Assembly (NCBI GenBank): GCA_033064195.1
Contig: JARBJD010000110.1
Span: 1 to 64,000 of the forward strand
DNA: 64,000 bases
Direction: 5' to 3'
Source: Blattamonas nauphoetae
Taxonomy: Eukaryota; Preaxostyla; Oxymonadida
This document shows, piece by piece, positions 22,442 to 34,890 of the stretch. The notes beneath the pieces are model-generated. The model was not told where the DNA came from. It worked only from the letters and a program-made list of their open reading frames with translations, and ran no database searches. Numbering within the stretch: position 1 is the first letter of the stretch; every line of letters starts with the position of its first letter. Made by a program: the position numbers and the translations under genes.

Positions 22442-25350
22442 TCATGGAGAGCTACTCTCGTTGTCGCCCAGGTCATTGTCGTGGGGACTGAGGATGCCAC
22501 CGTTGGCGAGGGTGGTCTTGAGGGAGTGGTTCCGCTGCTCAAGGATGTCTTCGACGATTCTGGCAGTTTCGTCGACAAAGGAGAGATACCAATCTTCGTC
22601 CTTTCCGGCATCTTCGAGAAAGTTGGAGATGAAGGGCATGATGGACGAGTAGAGCGCCTGCACGGATTGGGTGATGGACGACTGTGTGGATTGGAGCAGT
22701 CCGAGGACGGAGGGGAGGGAGTGTGTGTGGACGGGAGAGGGCGAGATGGAGACGATGGAGGAGAGGTTGTTGGTCGAGACTTTTCGTCCGATCGGCGAAG
22801 CATACGACGTGATTAGTGGAGTGGACGGAGAGTACGACATGAAGCGCGATGAGGAGAGGTCTGTGAGCGATGGCGTGTGGCGGTATCCTCTGTGTCTGTA
22901 GAAGTGATGTCCACTGTCAGGCTCGTCGAGGTTCGCAGAGGCGAGAACGAGGAGGGTGGCGGGGGAGTCAGGAGGGATGGTTGCTGGGTGAGGTGAGATT
23001 GATGTGTGAGGTGAGGAAAGCGGAGGACTCTTGACCGGGTGAAACGGGTGAGGTATTTGTGTTTGATGTTGATAAGGCGAATCGCCATGGCTGTGTGTGG
23101 AGACGAGAGAGGAGAGTGAGAGGCGGCTTGTGCTTGTTCCGTGACTTGATGGAGATTCGCCTCGATGCTGTTTTGAATGACGAGGCATGGTGTGGTGGGT
23201 TGTGTCAGGAGAGCATGTCAGAGACGACGGCTCAAATGCATTGTCCTTTTCGGAGAGCGACGACGATGAGAACGGCGAGCTCGTTTCGTGCCGAGTCTTC
23301 CGTCGAGACACCCTTCGTGTCGGCTCGTGATCGTCGCCTTCTCCGATGTCCTTCTTCTTCTTCCCTCGGCTCAGGTGAGATCGGAGGGTCGGTGTCTTCT
23401 TCTTCTCCAAGTTGGAGATGGTCTGGTTGATGGCTGAGCTGAGCTGTTGAGTATTCACCGTCTGTTTGAGTGCCTCCAACAGCATGTTCAGTTCCCTCGC
23501 CGATTTCTCTCTCTTTCGAAGGGGACGGTTCTTCTTTCCTGTTGACTCGGAAAGACTGGAATTTGCTTTTGCCTCTTTGTCTTTCTGAGGCATGTGTCTC
23601 GGCGAGTGCTGCTGGAGCTGCCGCTGCGATCTGCTCTGCCGAAGAGGCCTCTTTTTGGGGTTGATGAGAGCCAAATCAGACGCATGTTTCAGATTCTGCA
23701 TGAAAACAGCGTTCTGTCGAAGAGGGAGGAGATAGTCAGTGAAAGAGGTGGTCAGCGTGTTGCGCAGTTTCTCCAATTCGGCGACGAAGTGAGGAGGGGC
23801 GTTGCGTGTGTTGGTGATTGTGATGTCGTAGTCGATGTCAATCCGCTTTACTCGTTGGTACGCACGGAAGACCTTCCGAAGCTGACTGAGGAAGTCTGAC
23901 ACAACTTGAGGGGAATTTCCGAACGGAAGGATGGAAACGGCGAGTTCAGACTGGTTTGATGAGGCAAGGGACGGCTGTGTGGAGCTCAGGTAGTTTGATG
24001 TTGTGGCAGGTGATGAACTCGGTGATTCGGGGTTTTCTTCTGTGATAAGTGCAGAAGGTGGATGGTGGTGCGGTTCTGGAGATATAGAGATCTCTCGGGA
24101 GGAATCAACGTCTTGGTTGCGTGGCATTGGGCCTTCCGGAATTGTCCCTTCGACAGCGCATCGATCAATGAAATTCATAAATTCTTGGTCGCTCAACATA
24201 ACATAGAGATGCGTGAGATCATCTCCTGGTGTGATATGATGTCGAAGAAAAACGTTTTTCAGAGGTTCCGCGTGTCGATGTGATCCTTGCCCAGGATTCG
24301 ATGGGGTTGGAGAGTCAAGCGTCATAGGAAAGTTCGGGCATGTCTGTGAATCGTCTGTTTCATGTGAAGGTGATGAAATCAAGATCGATGGATTCTGCAG
24401 AAGGGTAGCAGCGGTTGGTCGATGCATCGGATTCGGATTGATACACTGCTTAATTACACTCAAAACATCCGGCGATTGAATTTCACTGAGATTTTTGGGT
24501 GGGATTCCTTGTTTTATATGTGTTCTAATCTCCATTGGGTCTGTAATCTCAGCATACGGCTCTGTGCCGGTAAGGAGGAATATGAGGCACATGCCGAAAG
24601 AAAAAATGTCAGTTGCAGTGGAACACTGTGGGGTACGAAACTCAGGAGCACGATATGCTGGATGTATGATTTGTATATGTGGTGGAAGATATTTCGTGAT
24701 GACATCGAGACGAATTGGACTTAATTTGACGGAACCAACAGATGTCTGAATGTACACATTGTCGCTTTGTAGTCCAAGATATTTTAATGGTGGAGTGCTC
24801 GTATGGAGGTCATTCAGGCATGTGAGTATTTGATGAACCCACCGGAGAACGATTGGGAGGCGAGGAATGCCCCTTGTCTCAATAAATCTGAAGGGGATAT
24901 GGAATTATTGTTTCACACGATTTCATGGTCACACCATGCATATATTCACGAATGACAGAGAGAACACTTTTGTCTCTGTCAAACCAATGTGAAAGATATG
25001 ATATCAGAAAAGGATGACGAACTCCTTGAAGTTTGACCATCTAACAGGAAGAGTGTATGAGAGATGAAAAAGAAATTAGAGATGACAAACGCCTTGGTGA
25101 ATCTCCTCAAGACCCTGATCATCAACATCCAGGAGCTGTGTTTCACACCACGTTACTTCATTTCCTGTGTCCATATCATACGCACGATAAATCCGTTTGT
25201 ATGAGCTTTGATAAAAGAGTGTGCCGATTTCCTGAGAGTATAGAAGGACGATACCAGAAAAGTACTAACCTGGACGAATCGGTTGGTTGGATCACGTGGA
25301 AGCTCATGTTCGGAAACAGTACTATCACTGTCACTTGATAGAGACAACAT
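22442..25350 (-). CDS. WNK-like pseudokinase with long C-terminal extension
   Basis: Exons 25350..25270, 25231..25091, 25040..24919, 24887..22442; introns 38, 50 and 31 nt; 929 residues. Residues about 28-260 follow WNK kinases closely: Y-K-R-I-Y-R-A-Y-D, E-V-T-W-C-E (the WNK Cys in strand 3, residue 56), H-P-F-L-I-S-Y-L-S-H-W, L-H-T-S-T-P-P, S-D-N-V-Y-I-Q, A-P-E-F, D-I-F-S-F-G-M-C-L and G-I-P-P-x-x-L-S-E-I. Yet the catalytic loop H-R-D-L-K reads Y-L-G-L-Q (residues 151-155) and the metal-binding D-L-G/D-F-G reads P-I-R, so phosphotransfer should be lost. The glycine loop is also absent. This resembles animal NRBP pseudokinases, which are WNK relatives. The C-terminal two thirds is Ser/Pro/His-rich with a short I-D-I-D-Y-D segment that may be a WNK-type regulatory motif. 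Likely a scaffold. Confidence 0.8.
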
Positions 25351-25538
25351 GCCACAATTTACGGAATTCCCAAGATGAAAGGACCCAGAAATCCGCAAGA
25401 AGGGGCTGATCGATATTGAATCGACGAGAATTGAACAAAAAGAAGAACGAGAAAAAATATACATAGAACAATGTGAGAATACAACAAAAAGAATTAAGAG
25501 AAAATAACCGAAGAGTTAGTAGATGAATAAAAACAGAA

Positions 25539-28500
25539 TTACCAACAACAGCCACGCTTAGGAGGTGTCTCAGTGCGTGGAAATTCCTGCTTCTCCGCTT
25601 CTTCGACACTCTTCCTTGGAGTCTGAAGATCTGCCTTTGAATCGTCTTCACTTTCAGCTTCGTCGTCAGCTTCTTCTTCTTCATCCTCCGTTCCATCCGA
25701 GTCCAGAAACCCAACCGCGTCCTGACCGTCATGACTCGGCTCAAACGTGCCCGACCCTTCGCCAGTCGGAACCTCAACGAGATTAAACGGCGATGGGGCA
25801 ACAAAGTCGAAGAAGGCATCATCTCCGCGGTCGGTGTCCAACAGCATTCGATCAGTCTCGACTACCCCGTCGAAGAAGTAGTCGTAGTTCGAGCCGTTCT
25901 CGTTATCTTCGTCGGGAGGAGGGGCACTGGACATGTTCTCTCTGTTCTCCTTCTCTCGGCGCTTCCGTTCGGCGATGTCACCAAAGACTTCCTGATGGAA
26001 TTCGTTGATTCGTGCGCGCCGCTCGTTCTCTTTCTCGCCTTTCTCTTTCAGTCGTCGGTTCTCCTCTTCTTTCTTCAGTTCTTTCTTCGTCTCGAGGGTT
26101 GTGAAGAGGCGTGTTAGGGGGGTACGAGGGAGAGATAAGTTGCTCATCGGAGAGCCGGCTTGTGGGATCAGAAGGTTGGGAGGTTTGAGGGGGGATGGCC
26201 GATTGCCGACCATTTGTGGAGGGAGGAGTTTGGGTGAGGGGATGCTTGGGGTGATTGGGGCCGTCTTTTCGATGCTAAGTGAAATGATGTGTGGTGGGGA
26301 GGGGACGTTGGTGCTGCCTGGGATGGACAGATGGAAGTCGTCGACCTTCTCTTCGGCTGTGCCTGGACAGTCCTGCATGTGGAGTTTGGTCATGTGGTGA
26401 GTGGTGGGGTTCTGACTAGACGGGGACTCGACCTTGATTGTAGAGAATTCCGATCCGCTTCGTGGTCGGTTCTTGATGTCTTCGTCCTTCTTCGTCTCGT
26501 CTTCTTCGTATATTCGGGGTAGCGTGCTTTTCCGAGAAACACCAGTTTTGGTGGAGTGTCGTCGAACGAGCGAATGGTTGCTCCCAAATGATTTGTGTTG
26601 TGTGAAGACAAATGTGGTGTCGGAGTCGTCTGTCCGATGCGAGTTGCTTCGGCTGGGAGTGAGCCATTGAATGTTGAGATTCCCTGGATTCACCTCTTCC
26701 TCCTCGTTCTCTTCAGTCGTGGCGAACTCGCTCCACGGATCTGACCTCGACTCCTTGTCGTACGTGCTACGGCTCTTTCGGAACTGCTTGCCTGGAGCGA
26801 TCGCGGTATGTCCACCAGGAGTGGGGGGTTCTTTAGTGACTTCAGGGAGAGATGGCTTGGATGAGTCTTCTTCGTTTGAACTGTTGTTGCTGCTGTTTGA
26901 TTGTCGTGGCTTTCTGGAAGAGCGTCGCGGGTTGGTTGTGATTGGTTCGAATTCTTCGTCGCTGTTGCGATTATTCCGTTTTTCTTTTCGTCGTCGTTCC
27001 TGCCGTGCTCGTCTGTCCATTCCGAACTTGTGTCCCCATTCATCGCCCATGCTCGCTGCGAACATGCTCGAGATGTCCACCTGGAACGAGCTTCCTGTCT
27101 CCACATTCCGTTCTTTGGCCAGAGTGTCGAACTGGTCGTTGATCAACCGCTTGTCTGCAATAAAGTCGAGGAAGGTATCGTCTCTTTTCCGCGCGGAGAG
27201 CGAGATCGAACGATTACTCAGTGACCCTTCGGCATCTATCTGTGTCGACGAGTTGAACTGCGGGTCGCCCTGTTTCAGCTCATTGTGGAGGTCGGTGGAG
27301 TGGTGGTGGTGAAGATTCTCGCCAATACTTCGACGTCGGCCCCCGTTTCTGTTCCGCGATCCGATGCTCCGTCTTCTATTCCGGAAATCGGCTCGTGGAG
27401 GGAGGTCGGATGTGTTGGAGGAGTTCCCGTCGGAGTCGTGTGTCTGTCTTTTTTTCCGCTTCTTCCTCTTTTCCACTGTGTATGCTTCTGCAAGGTAGAC
27501 ATTGTCTCGTTCCTTGTTGTAGTCCATCCGATAGAACGTGCAGACGCGCTGGTAGAACGTCCGAGCTTGATGTGGAGAGATTGAATGGATGATGATGTGA
27601 GGGGTGTTGGCGTTGTTGACTTTGACGTTGGGTGAGGATACTGGAGTGCTTCCGTGGTTGCGCTGGAGGGTGTCTCCGGCAGAGTGGAACGGGCAGAGAC
27701 GAGACAGGACTGTGGAAAAGAGAGTGTCGCAGTAGAACCTGCTAATGTTGAGGGAGTACACGGTGGTGTGTTTGCAGCAGAGTCTCGGATGATTTCGCAC
27801 ATCATCGGGATCGCGATCGCTGTACGAGTCGCCAGGTTCAGACGATGCGTTGTCTGGCGGAGAGGCTTCCTGTCGTGGCATGTTCAGATGGAGCAGTGTT
27901 GTGTGTTCTTCTGTCAAGTCCATCCCACCACTTGTCCCTTCGTCCGGTGGTTTTATGGTTTCGCTTGTGAATGACGCATTGACGGGTGTGTGAGGGGTGT
28001 CAATGTCATCGAGGAGAGTTGAGATGCTTTGCGTGAGTGAGGAGCAGCGGGAGTGGGCGTTGGTGCGTTTGTCTTGGTGAGGTGAATGGAGTTGGAGAGC
28101 AGAGGGTGACGTGTGATTGGAGGCGGGGTTCGAAGGAGGTGTGGAATGGGGGATTGGGGCTCGGCTGTGGGAGAGGTGCTTGTGGATGGAGTATTCCTGT
28201 CGGATCTCTTCTCGAGCCCCGTTCAGGACGTCCTGGATGTGAGGTGGGAGGAGGAGTTGAGAGAAGTTGTGGGTCACAAATGGATGACACATCAGCTCAA
28301 CGACGTGCACTCGGTCTTCAGGATTCTTGTTGAGACATCGCCTGATTACGTCCACAAGTTGTTCTTTGTCGTCGTCGACGGAGTTATGAGGCGTGGAGGC
28401 AGTCGGGGAATAGGTGGGAGGTTTTGGGGGATCAGATGATATTTCGGGAGGGGTTTCAGTGCAGATCGAATGAAATAATTCCAGTTCGGTTGACCCACTA

Positions 28501-29758
28501 AAGGGCACTTTCTGAAATGTTAAGAAAAAGAAGGTGACGCCAGCTGCCCAGACATCGACCGGGAACGGTGCCACCGCATTAATGAGGGGATGCGTCCGGG
28601 CCGTGATGAGTTCTGGAGAAAAGAAAGTGGGTGTGCCTTGAAGACCAGTTAAGAGATGTGTTGTGATCTCGATGTGGGGTTGAGACACAGAAGAAACAAG
28701 TGAAGTGTTGGACCCAGTGAGGGAATGGGGGGTGGTACGTGAGTCGAGGATATTTGGACTATTATTTGATAGAGTGTTGGTATGGCTTCGATTTGAAGGA
28801 GTGTGCGTGCCTGAGTTGAGGGTCATTTTGGATGATCGTGAACCGAAAACGTTACTATTTTGTACACGGTTGGGATGAAGAAATTCTGCAGCTCCAAAAT
28901 CTGCAAGCTTGGCGCGTTTTGCGGGGTTGCCGTGTTCATCCCTCCCTTGGTAAATAAGGATGTTTTCCGGTTTTATGTCACGATGAACAATAAAATTTGA
29001 ATGGATATAGTGGAGAGCTTCTATAATATCTCGCATATATTGCCTGAGTTCATCTAGTCCCTCCTTTGTTGAACAATCAATATTTGCTTTGTCAAGAGAT
29101 CCATAGTCTCCATAATCAACAACTGTAGGTGAAAACGCAATGAAAAAATGATAGTGGGCGCATACCCAAATATAGTTTCTTAGCTGTCGGATCATTGATG
29201 ACTTCTACGAGGTTGACGATGTGTTCGTGACGAAGAGAACTCATGATAGCGATTTCTTTGATGATTTGTTCAAGAATACAAGGTTGATTGAGCTTCTTTT
29301 TCTCGATTTGAGCACGGTTGAATGATTTAATTGCCTAGGTAATGAAATTGTGGGGATGTTATCGGGAAAGGAGAACATACGTAGACTGCACCTGTATTGA
29401 CATCTACACATTTGTTAACTTTGCCGTATGACCCTTTTCCAAGGAAACCTTCCATTGAATATTGATTGAGAAGCTTTTGGCCGCTTTGGGATTTAACTTT
29501 TGCTAAGCGAGTTGTGTAAAGGAGACCCTGGGGTATTTTTCGCTCAAAAGAGAGTAGAAGATCCTCCACAAACCCGAGATAATCGAGTTCCATTTCTGAA
29601 GGAGGGTTAACCATCTCTGAAATCATCATATCCTCCAGTTTTAGGATGTCTGACGCTTCTGTCATCTGAGAAACTTGAGGAGAGGAGACTGGCGTCGGTT
29701 CTGGAGAGGTTGCCACGGAAGGCGTTGACAACACTTCCTGGGATGGCGTATTTCCCAT
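25539..29758 (-). CDS. CaMKK/SNF1-activating-kinase-like Ser/Thr kinase, N-myristoylation candidate
   Basis: Exons 29758..29381, 29334..29166, 29122..25539; introns 46 and 43 nt; 1,376 residues. An in-frame non-ATG extension reaches 29815, but the ATG at 29758 gives M-G-N-T-P-S, a good N-myristoylation signal. The kinase domain (residues about 100-430) is complete: L-G-K-G-S-Y-G-K-V (106-114), catalytic Lys129 in [11 protein letters not shown] with Asp231, D-F-G at 257-259, [14 protein letters not shown] and N-P-E-D-R. The last motifs match CaMKK and yeast Sak1/Elm1-type AMPK-activating kinases. The activation segment is expanded by more than 80 Ser/Thr-rich residues. A 900-residue charged, Ser-rich tail ends in R-G-C-C-W; these cysteines might be lipidated. 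Probably an upstream kinase of AMPK/SNF1, acting at membranes. Confidence 0.8.
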
Positions 29759-30115
29759 GTTATGATGCCATTCAATAAGAAGTAATCGATCTACACCATT
29801 CTTCTTCAGATCCAATCAAACGTCTTCTTTAATTCTCCGTTACCGTCCAATCTTTTATTCATCATTGTCTTTTACATAGACTTTTGACAATTTTTCTTCA
29901 CATACTTGATAGAACTCAAGTAAATTGTCACCGCAACCGAAATCGAGTGATCCCAGGGTTATTTCACAAGATTGTGAGAAATTTCTGAGAAGATTGGCAT
30001 AAAATAAATAAAAAACATCTATCTATCTGATAATAAACGATCAGAGTTGTTCCATTCGATTGAGAGAAACCCACCATTAAATTGTTTCAGACGTTTTCCC
30101 TTCCGTCCTCTTCTT
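29759..30115. other. Divergent intergenic region
   Basis: Lies between the start of the CaMKK-like gene (-) and the start of the coiled-coil gene (+), and should hold both promoters. It is AT-rich; no defined element was recognised. In-frame sequence without ATG flanks both starts. Confidence 0.4.
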
Positions 30116-33100
30116 ATGCTCAACGTTGATAAACCTGAAATCAGGCTCTTCGCAGAAAGTCTAACTCATGTCATTTTATCAGGAAAAGAAACGTATAAAC
30201 ATAATATTGGCTTGTTTTTCAATGACCAATTGACACACAACGCTATCATGCGACAGCAGGAAGAGACCGTTTGAGACATCATTTTTCTGTCATAATATTC
30301 TTCTTTCCTACATAGGTGACCGTTTTGAGAGATCAAAGTGAATTGGCAATAGACCAATATGCTCAGTTTATTTTAGACTGTCTCAATCTCGAAGAAAAAA
30401 AGGTATTACATCTCTATTTTCCATCTCTGCAGGAAACAGACACATCTGAGCTTTCTCAGGAAGATCTCGCTCTTCAACTAAGTGTTTGTACTCTAATTTT
30501 CTAAAATCTTACCAGCACGCGAACCACACCCAAACACAAATGAATAAACAAATGGATGCCCTGAAAGGCCAAATAGAACGAAGGGATATACTACTTGCTG
30601 AACAGCGTGCAATGTTTTTGAAAGAATTAGCTCGACTCCGTGAACAGTTGTACCAGAAGAACACAATGGGCGAAGCATATCAAGCATTAGATGGACAGAT
30701 CTTCAATCCCGAAGCGTGGCTTGATAACCAGCTGAAGGGAGGTCAGGGATCAAAGGAACAAACAGATAAACTGACAAAAGAAATAACTGAAAAGTTAAAT
30801 GCAAAATGGTCAGCTGAAAAGAGAAAACTTGAGAATACAATCACCGTATGTCCATAGAGAATTGTATTTTTTATCCTTTTTGGTTATTTTTCGAGTACAA
30901 TTCTGATTTGAAGCAACATGTGACATAAATCTCATCAACCTCATTTTCAATCCTTCTCCTCGATGATGTCATCATCCCTTCAACATCCTTTACAAGATCA
31001 TTGACCGTGAAAAGGAGGGAAAGATTCGGGAACTTGAACGAGAGATTACTATCCAACAGAACGAGATGCAGGCTCGTTTGGACAGACTTTCAGCAGAACG
31101 CAACACTGAGATTGAAGAATTGAATAATCTTCATCACAATGAACTTCGTGATCTTCAGAACGAACTGAATGAAGAGCGAGAGAAACATGATGGAGTTATT
31201 GAAGAAATAAAAACAACTCTCACAAACGAGTTTGAAGAACGGATGAAGAAGGAGACAGAGGAACTCGTCGATGAGGCTCATCGTCTCCAAGTTCTCAACG
31301 ACAGACTTGTTGCCGAAGGAGAAGCCCTCCGTCTGAAAATGGATGGAATCCAAAACGAGCTCTCAGAAATGGAACTGGCCCACACCCTTCGCCAGAAAGA
31401 GGTGCAAGAACTGAAAAAAGATAACACTCAACTTCAAGAAGAGCTGGATCAGGCAGAGCTGAAGTCTACGACTCAGAAAGCTCAACTCACTGAGCTTCTT
31501 CGCGTTGTGGAGGATGGAGAGGAGAAGAGGAAGCAAGAACGAGAAAAGATGGAGAACGAAGTCAAGGAAGTGGCAAGGCAGTTGGCACAGAAAGAGGAAG
31601 AAACAGCCAAAGCAAACGAAGAAATGCGAACCGCGCAAGCTGTACTCGAAAAGACGAGGAAGGAATTCGAAGAAAAGGAACGGGTGGTCGAGCGGAAGAT
31701 GGCAGAACAAACCGAAAAGATGAAAGAACTTGAAAAGACAGCGGAAGAGTCGTCTCAGCTGCGTGATATCAACGAGAACCTCCGTTCGGAAGTGCAGAAG
31801 GTTCTGAGAGATCTGACAGAAGCGAAAGAGGAGCAGGCCAAACAAGAAGAGAGGATGGCGACTTTGCAGAAGGAAAAGGAGGAGATGAAGCAGCAGCTGG
31901 CTGCGATGGCTGAGAAGAGCATGGGCGAGGGACAGACAACGGCTGAGTACTCCCGCACGATCAAACTGAAAGACGTGGAGATTGGAGAGATGACAAGGAA
32001 GATCCAAGAGCTTGAACGGCAACTGAAGCAGGGCGACTTCGGAGACGATGTCGTCCGATCTCGCTCATTCCAAGGAACTGGGATTGGTGGAGAGGACGGA
32101 TCTGATGGTCCGGACGGGGTGTCAGGTGAAGTTGGTGGAGGAAGGACAGAAGGTTCAGGTGAAGACGGAACTTCGGGTGCAAAGGGTATTTCAGTGTCGC
32201 AAGCACGAATTGAACAACTGCAACAGGCTGTGCTGAAAGATGATGAACTGAAACAGAAACGAGCCCAACAGAACTGGTTCTTGTTGCTGACCAAGCTGAG
32301 GCACCAAACAATGAGATTCCGCCTCTGGAAATACATCGAAGACGGGGGCGAGGAAGGAGAACGGTATGTCATTCCACTTTTCATCATTTCTGTTATTCGT
32401 CTTCATTCACAGAAATCGGTACCTGTCTGATGCGGAAGAACTACGTCGAGAACGCGAACAGGAAGACCGAGAAATATCTCGCCGCGAGAGGGAGCGAGAC
32501 AGGCGCCGTGAAGAAGAGGAGCGTCGCAGAGAGGAATTGGAGAGACAACGAAGCGAGGAGAGCGAGGAAGAGCGTCTGCTGAGAGAAGAGGAGCAAGCCC
32601 GCCGCGAGGAGAGGGAGAGATGGGAGCAGAAGATGAGCAAGCAACGTCGGAAGTACCAGTCGTTCCTGACTCGGATGGAGAACGAGGAAAGGCGGAAAGA
32701 GGCCAACATTCGAAACATGCGCGAACTGATCGAAACCGAACGGCGGATGAATTTGGAGAAAGTGTTGGCAGCAGCTCGCCTCATCTCACAGCCAGAACCA
32801 GAAGACTCCAACGCACAGACACTCCGGAAGAGCACACAGGACTGGAGAGAGAGGGAGACACGCGAAATCCGGACGTACAGCATTGGGGGAGGAGATTTGA
32901 ATGGGACGGGATACACAGCACGCGATCCGCGTCGAAAGCAGAACATCCCACCACTTTTCACGACAGAGCCAGTCAACTTGCGTCGCTCGTACAATTCTTC
33001 AACAAGAGGAGCTGTTCACGATGGGTTTAACAGCTGGCAGGATGTGTCGTCTGATCGGGAGGACAGAACACGAACCAGACGAAAGACAGATAGAGGACGG

Positions 33101-33819
33101 GAAAGTGGGATGGATCGGACGAGGGAGAGGGGATTGGAAAGCTGGGCATACACTCCACAGAACACCCTCAACCAGAGCATGGATTCAACGAGAATGTCAC
33201 AAAGAGCGAAGGGTCAGGAAAGGGAGAGGGGTGGAGTGATCACCAAGCGGAACGTCGAGTTGAGTGACGATACTCTGATTGGTCGGCCGACCCCACGATC
33301 GATGCAGAGGAGGGACGGAACTGGGACGAGAGATGGCAGAGACGGGTCGACAGAAGCGAGAATGGAGAGGAGGGGAACCGAAGGAAGTGACGACTTCCTC
33401 AGCACACCACGCAGCTACGACAAGCCCCACTCTGCTCCTCATCCCAACCAATTCACTTCAGCACGCACTCCACCACCGCGAGAGAGAACTTTTGTCCCGA
33501 GTGAACCGACAAACAGGGACACTCGAGCAAATAGTCGAGATGGGAGCGGATCATCGCCTATTCGGCGCTACTATGCTTCCAATATTTTCAAACATCCATC
33601 TTCTTTTCCACATGATCCAACAAGCCCATCCTACCAGCACACACTCCCTCCTTTCACTGATTCAGCCCGCGCTCAAAGTGCGCCGCGAGCAGGTACTACT
33701 CCAATAATGTATCAGAGGGATCTGGTGGAAGTAAGTTGATTTTTTTATCAATGTTCATTTTCATTTCATTTTTCTTTGTTCGAAACAAATTACAGAACCA
33801 CGTAAAGGGCTTGATCTAG
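30116..33819 (+). CDS. Long coiled-coil protein, seven exons
   Basis: Exons 30116..30268, 30316..30402, 30433..30483, 30516..30845, 30997..32363, 32413..33730, 33796..33819; 1,109 residues. Introns are 30-65 nt except the fourth, 151 nt. The first 130 residues are globular (P-E-I-R-L-F-A-E-S-L-T-H-V-I-L-S-G-K-E-T near the start). Residues about 160-530 are an almost unbroken heptad coiled coil rich in Glu/Lys, followed by a Gly-rich linker, a second charged coil (E-R-E-R-D-R-R-R-E type, residues about 690-830), and an Arg/Ser-rich tail. No motor or membrane domain. A structural role at cytoskeleton or basal body is plausible but unproven. The last exon is tiny: splicing at GTAAGT (33731) gives a stop at 33819; without it the stop is at 33739. 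Confidence 0.75.
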
Positions 33820-33829
33820 ATTTCTTTCA

Positions 33830-34612
33830 ATGTCAGCTCCTCACAAAATTTTCGATATCAAAGATAAAGTTGCTCTCGTTACCGGTGCTTCATCTGGTCT
33901 CGGTGTTCAATTTGCCAATTATCTCGCTGAATGTGGATGCAAAGTTGCCGTCTGCGCTCGTAGAAAGGAGCGTCTCGACTCACTCGTCACCGAGCTCACA
34001 GCCAAGGGTGTTGAGGCTCTTGCTGTGAAGTGCGATGCCTCGAAGCCTGATGAGGTTTCAGCTTGTGTTCAGGAGGTTAAAGCTAAATTCGGCCGAATCG
34101 ACATTCTCATCAACAACGCTGGTGTTGGCACAACCGCCCCAGCTACTGACATGACAAACGATATGTGGTTGAGCGTCATTGATATCAACCTCAATGGGGT
34201 TTACTGGTTCGCTCGTGAAGTTGGAAAGATCATGGTTGCACAAAAATACGGCAAGATCGTCAACATTGGATCAATCCACTCAAACTTGGCAATTAGCGAA
34301 GCAGTTCACCCAGTTCCTGCCTACGCTGCATCAAAGGGTGGTGTCCAGATGCTGACCAAGGCTCTTGCTGCTGAATGGGCAAAGCACAACATTACCGTCA
34401 ATGCAATCGGACCAGCCTACTTCGGTTCAGAAATGACAGAGGCAGCCATTGGAAATAAAGCTTTCACTGATTTTATTGCGATGCGTTGCCCAACTGGCCG
34501 TGTCGGAAAAGAGGGTGAACTCAACGGAGCTCTCCACTACTTCTCATCTGACGCTTCCTCTTACACCAATGGACAATTGTTGACTATTGATGGCGGCTGG
34601 AACTGCATCTAA
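33830..34612 (+). CDS. Short-chain dehydrogenase/reductase (gluconate 5-dehydrogenase or 3-oxoacyl-ACP reductase type)
   Basis: 260 residues, no intron. Classical SDR signature: T-G-A-S-S-G-L-G (18-25) for cofactor binding, N-N-A-G (95-98), catalytic Asn120, Ser148, Tyr165 and Lys169 (Y-A-A-S-K). Arg44-Arg45 after the second strand favours NADP(H). The C-terminus Q-L-L-T-I-D-G-G-W is that of bacterial gluconate 5-dehydrogenase and FabG-like enzymes. It reduces or oxidises a small hydroxy/keto compound; substrate cannot be fixed from sequence. Length matches the family. The start lies 10 bp after the stop of the upstream gene. Lack of introns and bacterial resemblance suggest lateral transfer, but no phylogeny was possible here. 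Confidence 0.85.
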   Translation: MSAPHKIFDIKDKVALVTGASSGLGVQFANYLAECGCKVAVCARRKERLDSLVTELTAKGVEALAVKCDASKPDEVSACVQEVKAKFGRIDILINNAGVGTTAPATDMTNDMWLSVIDINLNGVYWFAREVGKIMVAQKYGKIVNIGSIHSNLAISEAVHPVPAYAASKGGVQMLTKALAAEWAKHNITVNAIGPAYFGSEMTEAAIGNKAFTDFIAMRCPTGRVGKEGELNGALHYFSSDASSYTNGQLLTIDGGWNCI

Positions 34613-34890
34613 TTACCAAATATTCCATATTTTCTTTTTTTTTTTCAAATATCTCCATTTTACTATGTATTCTTCCCCTTTTTGTATCAACTATCACGAC
34701 TTTCAGACGACAAAAATGGATTAATTACGGTCCAATTTCTCACCGCTGGACTTTAGATAAAAATGAAGAAGCTAAACGATGAGTGTTTTTTGTGAGACGC
34801 GGAAACAAGAAAAACAATTAAAATGCGATGAGTCATGTGGAATTGAACGAAAGAGGAAAGACAAATGGAGCGCCAGAGAGTGATAGAGCA

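Noticed and set aside
31363-32022. 219-codon Leu/Phe-rich antisense frame
   Set aside because: Complement of Glu/Lys-rich coiled-coil codons, a common artefact that mimics a membrane protein.
32407-32994. 195-codon Ser/Arg-rich antisense frame
   Set aside because: Antisense of the Arg/Glu-rich second coil of the plus-strand gene; no independent support.
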